The position numbers and the translations under genes were made by a program. Positions 42,303 to 52,083 of a stretch of DNA of 64,000 nucleotides are shown here, piece after piece; within the stretch, counting starts at the first letter, position 1; every line of letters begins with the position of its first letter. The notes under the pieces are model-generated. The model ran no database searches. It was not told the DNA's origin and saw only the letters and a list, made by a program, of their open reading frames with translations. This stretch comes from Symbiodinium natans. Taxonomy: Eukaryota; Sar; Dinophyceae; Suessiales; Symbiodiniaceae. The stretch spans positions 212,501 to 276,500 of the forward strand of contig CAJNDS010001502.1 of NCBI GenBank assembly GCA_905221605.1. Reading direction: 5' to 3'.

Positions 42303-45300
42303 CTGGCTTGATCTCATACTTCTCGTGCAAGGTCTGTATTGCGGTCTCTGCCTGACGGCAGAAAGACAAACAAACTTCACAAAGTCCCCCAAGTGCGTCG
42401 CAATATGCCACAAAAAGACCTGCCCTCTCTTTCGTGCCCCGGCCTCGTCGGATAGCTCGTATTCTACGAAGGCGCAGTTTTGGCCACTCTTGGACTTCCC
42501 GGACATGATGAACGTCTGCGCAGCAAGCGCGGGGCAAATGGGCGGAAATGGGGGTTTAGGGTTTAGGGTTTAGGGTCTAGGGTTTAGGGTCGTCGTCCCA
42601 AAGGGTGGCCTTGAGCACGTTGCCGTACGCCTTGAAGACCTGACTGCGACTTCGCTAGGAGTCACTCGCGTCTACTGGACCACCCGTTTACGAAACACGC
42701 ACGCTCACCCAGCGGCACGCGCAGGCCAAGGCCAAAAAAACAAAGGCTGCTGTTGGCGTTCGTTTCTTCAGCAAGAGCAGGCTGAGAGGAGGACATACTG
42801 CAGCTGATCATCAGTTACGTCCGGGGGCAAGTTGCCTACGAAGAGCCTGGTGCCACCTGTCATCGGCACCGCCGCATGAGCAGGTGAATGAGTAGCAGCC
42901 ACAGAAGCATCTTTGCAAAGCTTTCGCCGGAAAGGCCTTTGCCACCTGCCATCCATCTGCTGGCTGTTGATTAGTCTGATTAAGGGTAGCATAAAGAGAA
43001 ATTCTGGGAGTGTCTCTCTAGCTCATACTTGGCCATGATTGCTGGGTATGGGATTGAATCCTTAACCCCCTCCCCCCTCCGAGCCTTTGCCATCGTCCCA
43101 ACCGCCGCCGCCGCCACCGCCTTTACCTCCCCAACAGCCTGCGAAGGCAGCACAATGAGAACCGAGGATTTAGCATCACTCCATGACTGACCAAATCTCG
43201 GGCTACTTCCATAGACATGGCGGCATGTGCACCTCTCTGGAGCAAGTCAACGCAAAGCATGCAGCATACACATACAAAACGCATCGGTCAGCAGCCTCCT
43301 CCACCTCCCCCGCCGCCCTTGCCCCAGCTGTCCCAAGATTCGCCGAGGCCGCCCTGATGCCAAGCGGGAAGCAAAAAGTCAGTGTCTGGCTGATGCTGCA
43401 ATGCTCCCCATTGCTTGTATGGATGGTGAATGAGAGCAAGGCAAGCGTACTGTGAAAGTGCTGCAAGTGCAGTTTGCCTCCTTCAAGGCCCTAGCAGCCG
43501 TAGCACCAGTACTTGAACTCGCCTGCTGCATGCCACAGCCACCAAATCCACCACCGCATCCGCCATCATAGCCGCCGCAGCCACCGTAGTTTCCCCCGTC
43601 TCCCTGACATCAAGGTGCCCATGGTGCAAGGACACAGCTCTTGCCGACTGCACGCCATGTGCCTTGCCATAACCGTTGTTGCTCCAGCCACCACCACCAC
43701 CGCCTTTTCCTCCATCCTTTCCTGGCACCACAACTCAAGTCTAGTTGAATACATCTGCATGCCAGACTAGCAAGTGACGCAATTGCCCTGCCGAGCATGA
43801 TGCAGAACAGCGCAAAGCACGGCAGGGCTCCTTTGTTGCCCGACCTCGCCCAGTTAACCTGACCAGACCCAAAGGCGCTTCTTGCTTGGGGGTTCCTACC
43901 AAACTCCAACAACATGCAGGGCATAGTGAGCCTTAGGCTCCCTCAGTTCAGGATGTTCAGGGCTTAGATGCCGAAAATTGGGTAAATTTGATTGCATCCC
44001 AAACTTCCCGTCTTAGCGTACCCTTCTGCGAGCGGACTGTGAAAACGACTGCCCCCAAAACCCTTTGTTTTTGCATCTGGACTGCGGGAACCCATCAGCC
44101 AGATAACTTGCAGCATTGCCGACCCTCAGCTACCCTAAAGCCCGAAACCCAGTTGAATACCCTGGCCTGGATGGCATTCGGGGCATCTTCCCGAATCCTA
44201 GGTTCTGCTCCAGTGCTCCATCTCCGACACATGAGTGGACGATGCGTTGCATGTGCCCCAGTGTCAGCAGAAGCTGAGACCGGCGCTTGTAGACCTAAGC
44301 GTGCTTTGAAAGAACCAGGGTAACAGCTCGTCAACATCTGGAAGGCACTGCCACGAACACGAGCACATTATCAATCCTGACAAAGACCTTCAATGGCTGC
44401 GCTGGCCGCAATGGTGCTGAGCAGCGCACGCTGTTCAATGCCTGCCAGGACTTGTGCGGACTCTCAAAAGACTTTGCCACCCGTGCGTGGTGACACCCTG
44501 AATCACGGTGTGTCGCGTGAATCTGTGTGACATCTCCTGGCAGAAAGAGCGCCAGATCATGTTTTGAGCGAGCAGGTCCTGCTGCCACATGTTACCACAA
44601 AGGTAAATGATATTGATAAGATTCATGATTAATCATACTAATAATTAACAATATTAGTAATACTACTAATATTAAATAGCATTGTCAACATTATTAACTA
44701 TGAATCCATGGCGGTTGGTGCCTGGATGGCTGTTTCGGCAGCCTCTCGGCTTTCGTACATTACGAAGGCCTCGGCGCTTTCAGAATCAGCCGGATCGAGC
44801 CCGCTTGATAGCAAGGATTGTGCGCTCATGCAGCCAAATGCCAGGGGTGGCTTGGGGATGCTAGGTTTCAATGCCCAAGGTTGACTGCACCTAGGGAGCG
44901 CACCAAATCAGACCTGAGCACGGGGCGCAAGCTTGCCCTGTTTGCGATCGATTTCCTGGCAGGACATGATCCAGCTGCCCAGTCTGCTATTAGAGAAGAG
45001 CATTAGGTGTGGCAAAATGGCTGAGTACGTCTGGGTAATTATGTCCTAGCACAGAACTTTACCCTAGGTTAAGAAAACGTCCTCTTAGTACAGCAGTGCA
45101 GTGGTGAATGCATCAACTTGCCAAAGTGGCTGTCACCAGCGATGACGTGCACATCTGTGACCGCACCGTACGTCTTGAAGACAAACTCGATCTCCTGTAG
45201 TCCAGACACACGCTTAAGCATGTGAAGCCTCGGCTGAGCATGAAAGATCATGAAAGGGTTTAGGGTTTAGGGTTTAGGGTTTAGGGTTTAGGGTTTAGGG

Positions 45301-45393
45301 TTCAGGGTTACGTTCTCTGAGGAAATCCTCCTTCGTGATGTCGGGCGGTAGAGAGCCCACGAACAGCTTGTTCTCCTTGGCAAGACTTTGCAT
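42303..45393 (-). CDS. CELF/Bruno-like RNA-binding protein: RRM, glycine-rich linker, RRM
   Basis: The first RRM spans 45393-45316 (ATG; NKLFVGSLPPDITKEDFLR has RNP2), 45194-about 45111 (EIEFVFKTYGAVTDVHVIAG) and 44776-44722 (AEAFVMYESREAAETAIQ, RNP1 region). Glycine-rich exons follow (about 43735-43670, 43606-43450, 43360-43279 and 43145-43060). The second RRM spans about 42870-42799 (TRLFVGNLPPDVTDDQL), 42643-42592 (VFKAYGNVLKATLWDD), 42515-about 42445 (SGQNCAFVEYELSDEAG) and 42351-42303 (AETAIQTLHEKYEIKPG). Junctions use GT, GC and apparently GA donors with AG acceptors, and phases agree at four joins. CELF proteins regulate splicing and translation; here that is inferred. The C-terminal end and any exon around 44330-44470 are unresolved. 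Telomere arrays occupy two introns. Confidence 0.75.
42516..42591 (-). repeat. 76-bp intron made largely of a telomere-like array
   Basis: On minus the exon ends TTTGGGACGAC and the next bases are GACCCTAAACCCTAGACCC (array about 42590-42550), followed by about 35 bp ending TTGCTGCGCAG before ACGTTCATCATG. With a GA donor the join is phase 0 and restores a normal RRM (ATLWDD then TFIMSGKSKSGQ). The array therefore begins at the 5' splice site. Confidence 0.7.
44605..44700. repeat. AT-rich trinucleotide patch inside the RRM gene
   Basis: TTAATAATATTAGTAATACT-type triplets lying in an intron. Confidence 0.85.
45195..45315 (-). repeat. 121-bp intron starting with a telomere-like array
   Basis: The exon ends TTCCTCAGA; the intron reads GAACGTAACCCTGAACCC, then seven CCCTAAA units (about 45306-45256), then unique DNA to CTGGACTACAG. 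The next exon starts GAGATCGAG. A GA donor gives a phase-0 join; a GTAACC donor 4 nt downstream would be GT but puts the frame out. Confidence 0.65.
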
Positions 45394-45399
45394 CTGCCA

Positions 45400-46740
45400 A
45401 AAGAAATAGGGGAGCACGCAGGTGAAAGATCTCGACTCAAACCCCTCTCTCGAACAGACATGCTCTTGCTTGCTTTGCTGCCAAGTTGCGCCCATCTTTG
45501 CCCAACAGATCCAGCTGCCTCAAAGCCTTCAAAATCAATGCATGGCAGAAACCTATCGCAATCGCGCAGGCGTGATTACAAGCAGTTCTGGAAAAACTTT
45601 TTCAGTGACATGTCAGACCATGATCCTGTCAGCCCTGATGGATCCTGCACTTTGAATCCGGCACGCTTCCTATTCTCACCGATCCCGCCAAGTGCCTTCG
45701 CTTTCTCGCGGGGAGTGGGGCCATGGGCGCGGGGGCGGCGCCCAACGCCCCTGCTGTGTCCCGAGCCAAAAGCAGCCACAATCCGGTGTTGTTCGCCGGC
45801 ATGCTGAGGGGCAACGGTTCATCAACAGTCGGCTGCGAAGGTCAGAGTCAGTGTCATGTCTTAGGTAAAGGCATTAGAACGACATCTCCTTTGATTGCTC
45901 CATGCACTTTACTTACGGAATCGTTTCCACGGGCATGCAGCATGTCTCCTTTTTAGCACATGGCGCTTGTGGCACCTAAATGCTTTAACTTCAAAGTGAA
46001 ACCAACGAGGGGCGCGCCCAGTGGCTATGGTTGGGCACGTGTGCGATTCGCGAAGTGAACCACTCACACGGCTACTGATGGACTTAGCACCGGCTCCTGC
46101 AGCAAGGATTGGGAGCGACCGCCTTAGAGTCCGATGGCTACCCTCCTTCTGTTCCGAAGAGGTGGCTAGGTAGTTGGATGCGGGAGGTGCTAGTAAGGTC
46201 CCACCCTATTGTCCCTACTTTTTGCAGGCGGTTGCCCATCATTTGCCCACTCCACGAAGATGAGGTCCGAGGAGCCTGCAGGCAGGAAACCCTGCGTACG
46301 CATCCTTAAATCTTCCAGAACTTCAACGCATAAATGCCTCGCCACGGCTGGACAAGAATAAAGGAAGTCAAGCAAACCTACACAAGTAAAGGCCAACCTC
46401 GATGATGCATCGACAAAGACGAAACATGCTGAACGGATCAGTCATCTCCCAATGCCCCATCTCTACCGATGGCCAGCGTTGTTACCAACTATTGAATAGA
46501 CCGCTAGAAAAAGTTCTATATGTATAGTCTTCTTAACATGCGAATGGATGGAGGCCAACCCGGCGATGATTTTGTGCAGCAGTGTGCTTAAAACAAAGTA
46601 GTGCACAAGCAAGCTCTACTTTGCTGTGGTTGCTCGAGGTCATTGTGCGAGACATCTTTGTTGAATGCTTTGTGTTGGTTGTTGCGTTTTACCCTGACCC
46701 GCCAGAATTGCCACCCTCGACGTCTATCTAGTATCCGACC
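45400..46740. other. Upstream of the RRM gene; no firm gene
   Basis: A minus stretch at about 46300-46225 (RTQGFLPAGSSDLIFVEWAN) could be an exon. Otherwise only overlapping short frames and no major repeat. The promoter and any trans-splice acceptor of the RRM gene should lie just above 45393, but no motif was recognised. Confidence 0.3.
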
Positions 46741-46754
46741 CAGGGTTTAGGGCT

Positions 46755-46950
46755 AATCTTGACATCCCTTAACTTTTTGTCAGCTGGTGGTTCTCTTTCT
46801 TCGAGCATGTCGCAGTCGATTTCCCTTCTCATGTCTGGTGTTGCATTGGAGCCTTTCAGATGTGCAGCGGCATTCAGACGGCACCTGCTCACAAAGAGGA
46901 TGCCGAGTTCGGCGAAACCGCTCCCCAATGCTCCAGCCATCTCCAGCCAC
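46755..46950 (-). CDS. Probable exon, unidentified
   Basis: The minus frame reads ALGSGFAELGILFVSRCRLN then SNATPDMRREIDCDMLEE. It runs into a telomere-like patch (46742-46752) within 15 bp. Strongly charged and protein-like, but no family is recognised. It may belong with the exon at 47044-47302 or be the start of the RRM gene. Confidence 0.3.
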
Positions 46951-47043
46951 TGCGCAACAACCCTGGCTCGGTGACCAGAATCATTGCCTGCAGTAAACGC
47001 AGCCTCTGGGGTTCGGGTTTAGGGTTTAGGGTTTAGGGGACGT

Positions 47044-47302
47044 CAATAGGACGTCAATATGACTTGTAGCGCTTTGCAAGCATGTCTTGGGTGACATCCG
47101 AGAAATCCAGCGCGGGCAGGACTGCCACATGGCACTTGTCACAATGAGGCCACTTCCGGCATGGTCTTGTCTTCCGGGTAAAGATGTTCCAGCCAAAGCT
47201 TTCTCCACAATACACTCCCAGCGCAGCACAAACAACAGCCGTCTCGAGCGAGCCCACAAGAACCGTATCCACATGACCCTCCAATTCCAGAGTGTACCTG
47301 AG
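47044..47302 (-). CDS. Probable exon, Cys/His-containing, unidentified
   Basis: After a TTCTCAG acceptor the minus frame reads YTLELEGHVDTVLVGSLETA, then CRKWPHCDKCHVAVLPALDF and a TGA shortly after KRYKSY. The CxxxxxCxxC spacing could bind metal. The telomere-like array (47013-47040) starts within about 25 bp of the end, and GACGTCAATA is doubled there. The end could be a stop codon or a GA donor (ATT|GACGTCC). Confidence 0.38.
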
Positions 47303-47666
47303 AATTCTCATCGTCTCATAGCCTAAACCCTAATTAAACCATAAACTCTAAACCCTTCTGAACCAGGATTCTGGGGTCTTGAGGGAGGGGTTCGAGGGAG
47401 AATTTGTTACAAGCTTACGGGATGTACCCAACATTCCAGATCTTGAAGTTCGGACTTCTTAGTCATCAGATCTCACAGAACCATCAGAACTCTGCCAAGC
47501 CCGGTTGCACGTGCTCTTCCTGCGTGTGTGAGGGAGCCTTGCAGGCCTCAGGGCGGCACCAAGAGCCATTCATAAACACGGGGTGGCCAACCTGAGTGCA
47601 AACAAGAATCCCACAGCGAGGGGCATGTAAGGATCAAAAACCAGAGCATGGGAACATTCAATAGAG

Positions 47667-47781
47667 ATTGGGATGTTCCCCCTTTGTACTGACAGCTCCT
47701 TAATGGGGATTATAATAAAAGGGGGGGGACTACTATAATCCTTCTTCAGGACTGTTCATATATGGGGGAACATCCCCCAAA
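47667..47781. mobile_element. Short inverted-repeat element, family G, with 7-bp target-site duplication
   Basis: Ends ATTGGGATGTTCCCCC and GGGGGAACATCCCCCAA form an inverted repeat. AATAGAG occurs at 47660-47666 and again at 47782-47788. The interior GACTACTATAATCC...GGACTGTTC is shared with the fragment at 32311-32378. Confidence 0.75.
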
Positions 47782-48007
47782 AATAGAGAACTTGAGGCAA
47801 ACTTGAAAAGCCCGTGAAGCCGTGAGCCGACACCCCGGCTGCAACTCCACCGTCTTGGAGAGGCCTCCTGCACACCGCCAGATGCGGGTGACCTGGCGGT
47901 ACCTTACTTCTCCAAGAAATTAAGGGGAGAAAAAAGGTTAGATTTTATTATTCCACTGAAGAAGGAAACCCAAAAACAGCTTAAAGTTCAACTATTGGCT
48001 AAGTAAG

Positions 48008-50645
48008 CTACTCTTTGCGCTCGGAGCCAGTCCGGACCCAGTCCCCCTCATGCAGATGGCACATGAACTTGCGCATGGGCCGGCCGGAAACCAGTACCTG
48101 AAACTCACAGTGGTCGGTGAAGCACGTGCATGGAATCCTGTTCCAGTCAGGGCTTGACGTCCGTCGTGTTATCAGAGGAGGTGGGCGCTTTATGCGCACC
48201 AGCTGAACCACAGCTCCATGTGCAACCGGGGTATCGCCCAAGCAGCTGAGGGCGGAAAGCTCGGCCCCCTGTGCAAAGAGCTTCAGATCCTCAGTTTCGC
48301 CTTGTTCACGAAGGACGGCTACAAGCTCAGACACCGTGCTGTCCTTATGCATGGTTTGGGCCAACACGTGCTCTCCCGACATGAGCTGCACAGTCACCTG
48401 AAGGAAAGTTGCCTCTCCTTCCAAAGGGTTCTGTGTTGGGCATGGGCAGATCCAAGCCCCAGGATTCTTTATAAACTTCAGTAGGGCCTGCCCGAGCCGC
48501 CCACCCGCCGATTCCAGCCGCTCCGAGAGCCAGGCACGATCTCCACCTGGAACAAAGCAGCCGAGCGCAATGGCATCGTCCTCCTTGCTTGGCTCACCAA
48601 GATCCCATGTCAACGCTTCGCGGAGGTGCGTGGACCCTGCAAGGTCTCGGAGTCGGGAGCGCAGCAGCTCGTTCAATCGAGACATGGCGACTCGGCCTGC
48701 GTCTGGCGGCACGCTTCGTATGTGCTCGGAATCCCCAGGCTTGCAGGGCACATGGGGCAGCATGTGCCCAAAGAGCCGCAAGCAGTCATCTGAGTATAGA
48801 GGGTGTGTCATATGAGCATGCCAGACCCAGTCAAGCTCCACTGCAGGCCCTGCTAAGCTCTCAGGTCCTGTTTCGCCCATGACAAGCAAGAAGCGCCTGT
48901 AGAAGAGGTCCATAAGGTCCAAGAAGTGTGACATCAAATCTGGCCCGGACCCGTTGCACGTCGCCCCGTCCGCCTTGAGCACGATGGCCCTGGGATCACT
49001 TAGGGGCGTTAGCCTGGCCTCTTCAAAGGCAGCAAGAGCAAGGGCGAAGGCTGTAGGAACATTCGCCAATGCGTCAGAATCCAATGAGAGCTGTTGAGGA
49101 GCAACTGCGGCAGGTTTCTCGCCCGAAGCTCTTGCCTTCGATACCAATTCCTTTGCAGCTGGCGGCAGGGGTCCCAAGCGAAGTGGGTAATCCAGCCCCT
49201 GGCAAAATTTGGAGTAGGAGTCTGTGTGCAGCTGGTGGGTGAGCCAGCAAAGCCACGCCTCCATCGGAGGACTCTTAGATGGTAGGGCATATGGGGTCCC
49301 ATACTCGACTTCTTCATCCTTGCGGTGGGAGGAGGCCAGAGCTACTTGTTGCCTCAGGTAGTGGAGGTAACTGGGCTGGGCTTCCGTGACAAAGAAGCCA
49401 GAATCCCACCACGGCTTGTGTCGGGCAGCCTCCATCCAGCCTTTTAGCAGCGCAACGGCCATGAACTGGGGTGCCACCTGCAGAGGTTGGCAGGATTGCA
49501 ACAGCTTGGCCACTGCATCCACGGTGCCAGCCTCTGCATTGTCGAAGGATCGCACGAAAAAGGCCGCATCCCCTAGGCCGGACTTAAAATCGAGCATCAG
49601 CAGTGCTTGCTGGGGAAAAGCCTGTAGCTCTGCTAGATCCTGAGGAAAGCCTTCCACAACAACAAGCCTTCCCCAGCAGCCATACATAAGTTCCTGCATG
49701 AGTTGATGCACCACATGGTTGCTTCCCGCTGTCTCCCGGATGCGGTTCACACTGATGCGCTTAACCTGTGCACCGAGCCTTTGCCGCGCCTGTCGGCATA
49801 CAGGGCCAAAAAGCTTTGGGTCACCACAGGCAAAGACCAGAGTCGGCTGCAAGTGGTAACATGCAGATGCCGTAACAAGAGCCGTGCTTCCCGTGGCGTC
49901 AATATGACGTGCGATCCCAGCTTGGCGAAATGTGGAGACGACCGGCTCGGTGAGGGCCCTGTAGGAAGCGAGCCTCTCCCCGAAGTTTAAGTCCCCTTCC
50001 CGGCCCCGCGCTTCAGCCCGGGTCTTGAGGACATCATCAGGCGCCTCCAGAACCAGAACCAAAAAAGGCTTCACAACGTCAATGCTCTGCCAGAGGTGGA
50101 AGCCGTCCATCATGCGAGGGAAGCCGTTCACAAAGACGAAATGAGCAGGTGCCACGGAGACCCGGCGACGTGCCTCTTCCATCTCTTCACGGAGAGCATC
50201 CATCAGGATGTCTTGGGGAGGGCGGGCGGACTCCTTGGGGCCTTCACCTTACTGTTGGTAGTAGGGAATGAGGTACCCTATATCCTCCCTTACAGGGTAT
50301 ATCTAGGGGATATAGGGTACCTCATTCCCTCATTCCCTACTAACCAACACTAAGTCACGCAGGTGGACGCCAAGATCAATGTGCTTACCGGTGAAGTGCC
50401 TGGCCAGGCTCTCTCCCAGGGTCGACTTGCCACTGGCTGGGGGCCCCATAAGCAGCCTAGGATGGCCCTTAAGCCTTAAGCCCTAAGAACTTAAGACCCT
50501 CTAAAGAATGTATTCCTAAAGACAAATCCTCTTAAACCTCAATCAGAAAAAACAGAAAGGTCCCCAAGGGCCAACCTAGCAGCACGACTTTGCAGGGCTC
50601 ACGCGGCTCACACAGCTCGCTACGAGGTGTGGTGGCGTTGCTCAT
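48008..50645 (-). CDS. Adenylate kinase / GRDP-like / ubiquitin-like fusion protein
   Basis: Three exons: 50645-50584 (ATG, MSNATTPRSELCEPREPCKV), 50456-50341 and 50247-48008 (TAG stop), giving 805 codons with both joins in phase. Residues about 18-190 form a nucleoside-monophosphate kinase: P-loop LLMGPPASGKSTLGE, NMP-binding VNGFPRMMDG. A second kinase-like repeat (about 190-300; LVFACGDPKLFGPVC, VVEGFPQDLAEL) has lost the Walker A glycine-lysine motif and is probably inactive. The centre (about 330-590) carries VELDWVWHAHMTHPLYSDD, the hallmark of GRDP/DUF1399-like proteins. About 673-745 is ubiquitin-like (VTVQLMSGEHVLAQTM). Kinase activity is well supported, assuming the lid is intact; the role of the fusion is unknown. 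A telomere-like patch (50665-50690) precedes the ATG, and CGCAG just before the ATG could accept a spliced leader. Confidence 0.78.
50248..50340 (-). mobile_element. Hairpin intron (intron 2 of the kinase fusion)
   Basis: 93 bp with a GT donor (GTAGGGAATGAGGG) and an AG acceptor (CAACAGTAAG). Its two halves are inverted: TAGGGAATGAGGTACCCTAT on one arm, and on the other the reverse complement with an extra GGAATGAG. Arms are about 30 bp and extend a few bases into the flanks (TGTTGG and CCAACA). The phase-1 join gives LVSEGPKES. Confidence 0.75.
50457..50583 (-). mobile_element. Introner, family A, copy 2 (GC-AG intron 1 of the kinase fusion)
   Basis: Exon GTCGT, intron GCTGCTAGGTTGGCCCTT...AAGGGCCATCCTAG, exon GCTGCTTATGG. 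GCTGCT is duplicated; the first copy gives the GC donor and the element gives the AG. Inverted ends AGGTTGGCCCTT and AAGGGCCATCCT match at 11 of 12. The interior GAGGTTTAAGAGGAT...AGGAATACATTC aligns with copy 1 (GGGTTTAAGAGGGT...AGGAATATATTC). Splicing in phase 2 yields the intact P-loop region KVVLLMGPPASG. Confidence 0.82.
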
Positions 50646-50699
50646 GGCTGCGCACACTGCTTGGGGTTTAGGGTATTTAGGGTTTGGGGCTCGGAAAGC

Positions 50700-51240
50700 C
50701 TCTTTTTCAATGTGCACATGATGCAAGGCTTCAGGCCACGGAGCGTCGCTCTTGCTACTGGTAGCTGACTTTGCACAAGCTCAGCAACACTTTGCACAGC
50801 CCAACAGGAGCATGGGAAATCGACTACCAGAAATGAATGACAACTAAATGCTCAGGAGCGCATGCTCTGAAAATGTCATGAGCCAACTTACACCCGCGGA
50901 GACGATGGGGAATCATGCTTTCATGTTGCCCGGTCTTAAGTAGGGAAAGGAGGTTCTGTACTTGAAAAAGAGGTATAGTGATGTTTTGGGGTCGCTCGTT
51001 TTCTTGGGGGGGATAGACACAACACCTATGCAACATTACTCCGGCCTGCTCTCATGGAGTACCGCTGGTGCAAGGAGGTCTGCGCCACTTCGGCCTCAAA
51101 CCACGTCTGTTGCAACATATTTGGAGGCTATAGGTACCCTAAACCCTAAACCCTAAACCCTAAACCCTAAACCCTAAACCCTGAGCATCCGCACGCACTG
51201 CGCTGAGAGACTGAGGGATCCACGTCTTCCACCTTGCGAA
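50700..51240. other. No supported gene; telomere-like array
   Basis: Holds a six-unit CCCTAAA array at 51137-51182. Short frames are not protein-like. Confidence 0.5.
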
Positions 51241-51277
51241 ATTCTACCTCAAGTCGCCAGGGTCATCCGGCACCACT

Positions 51278-51370
51278 TGTTGTGAGTTCTCCGGAATTTT
51301 TCCGAAACTAGGATACCTTCTATTGGGGTCCTTATTATAACGGAATCCTACTCTTTGGGGGTCACCCACC
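51278..51370. mobile_element. Family B element, partial copy
   Basis: Contains TTTTTCCGAAACTAGGATAC, GGGGTCCTTATTATAACGGA and ATCCTACTCTTTGGGGGTC; the right end lacks the C-run. It lies immediately before the plus exon candidate at 51380. Confidence 0.6.
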
Positions 51371-51379
51371 TTCTTCCAG

Positions 51380-51496
51380 AGGGGAATTGAAAACACTGGA
51401 CCTGAACATCCTGGAGTGTGCAGTGGCTGTGAGAAGAGACATCTACATGCAGGTGTTCTTGATGGTGCACCTAGCACAATCGTCAGGTAAAAATGA
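51380..51496 (+). CDS. Possible plus-strand exon
   Basis: Acceptor CTTCTTCCAG, then GELKTLDLNILECAVAVRRD and IYMQVFLMVHLAQSS, then donor GTAAAAATG. The sequence is helical and protein-like with good splice sites. A minus frame over 51597-51480 (DWATADWGRLASMFCKSLAL) competes. No family is recognised. Confidence 0.3.
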
Positions 51497-52083
51497 TGAA
51501 GAAGTCTACAAAAACCATCGTCCCAGAGGGCAAGAGACTTGCAGAACATGCTTGCAAGCCGACCCCAATCAGCCGTAGCCCAGTCTGAGGCTCGCACGTA
51601 GGCACAGCTCTTGTAACCCTTTGCACCGCGGCCACTGATGACATGAACCTTTCCAGTTTATCATAAGTCCGTCCCTTGTTTCATCTTCCTACTTCATCAT
51701 CTTGCTAGTCGCGAGTTTCGAGAAGAACAGCCTCTGCATGACCAACGGAGGAAACTCGGCTGCGAATTGCTGGAAAGGGCGTCAGTGAAACTTACCTCCA
51801 TGCTTTCACCTTCCACTCGCAGTGGTAGCCAGCCGCAGAGACGCTGTTGGAAAATTGTGCCCGGCCGCCTGAAAGACTGAAACAGAACACCCGCGCCCGG
51901 GCCTTGTCCAGCACGCCGAAGCGTTCAAAGACCTTCATGCAGCTACACACAGGTGAGGGTCAGATGTCTAGAGTCACTAGGCTCTTAGACTCTGAAAGAC
52001 ATGGAGCTACTAAAGCCCCGAAGATCTGTAGTGGAATATGCACGGGAGGCCGATCGGGCCTCAATTTTCTGCGCAGGAACCTT

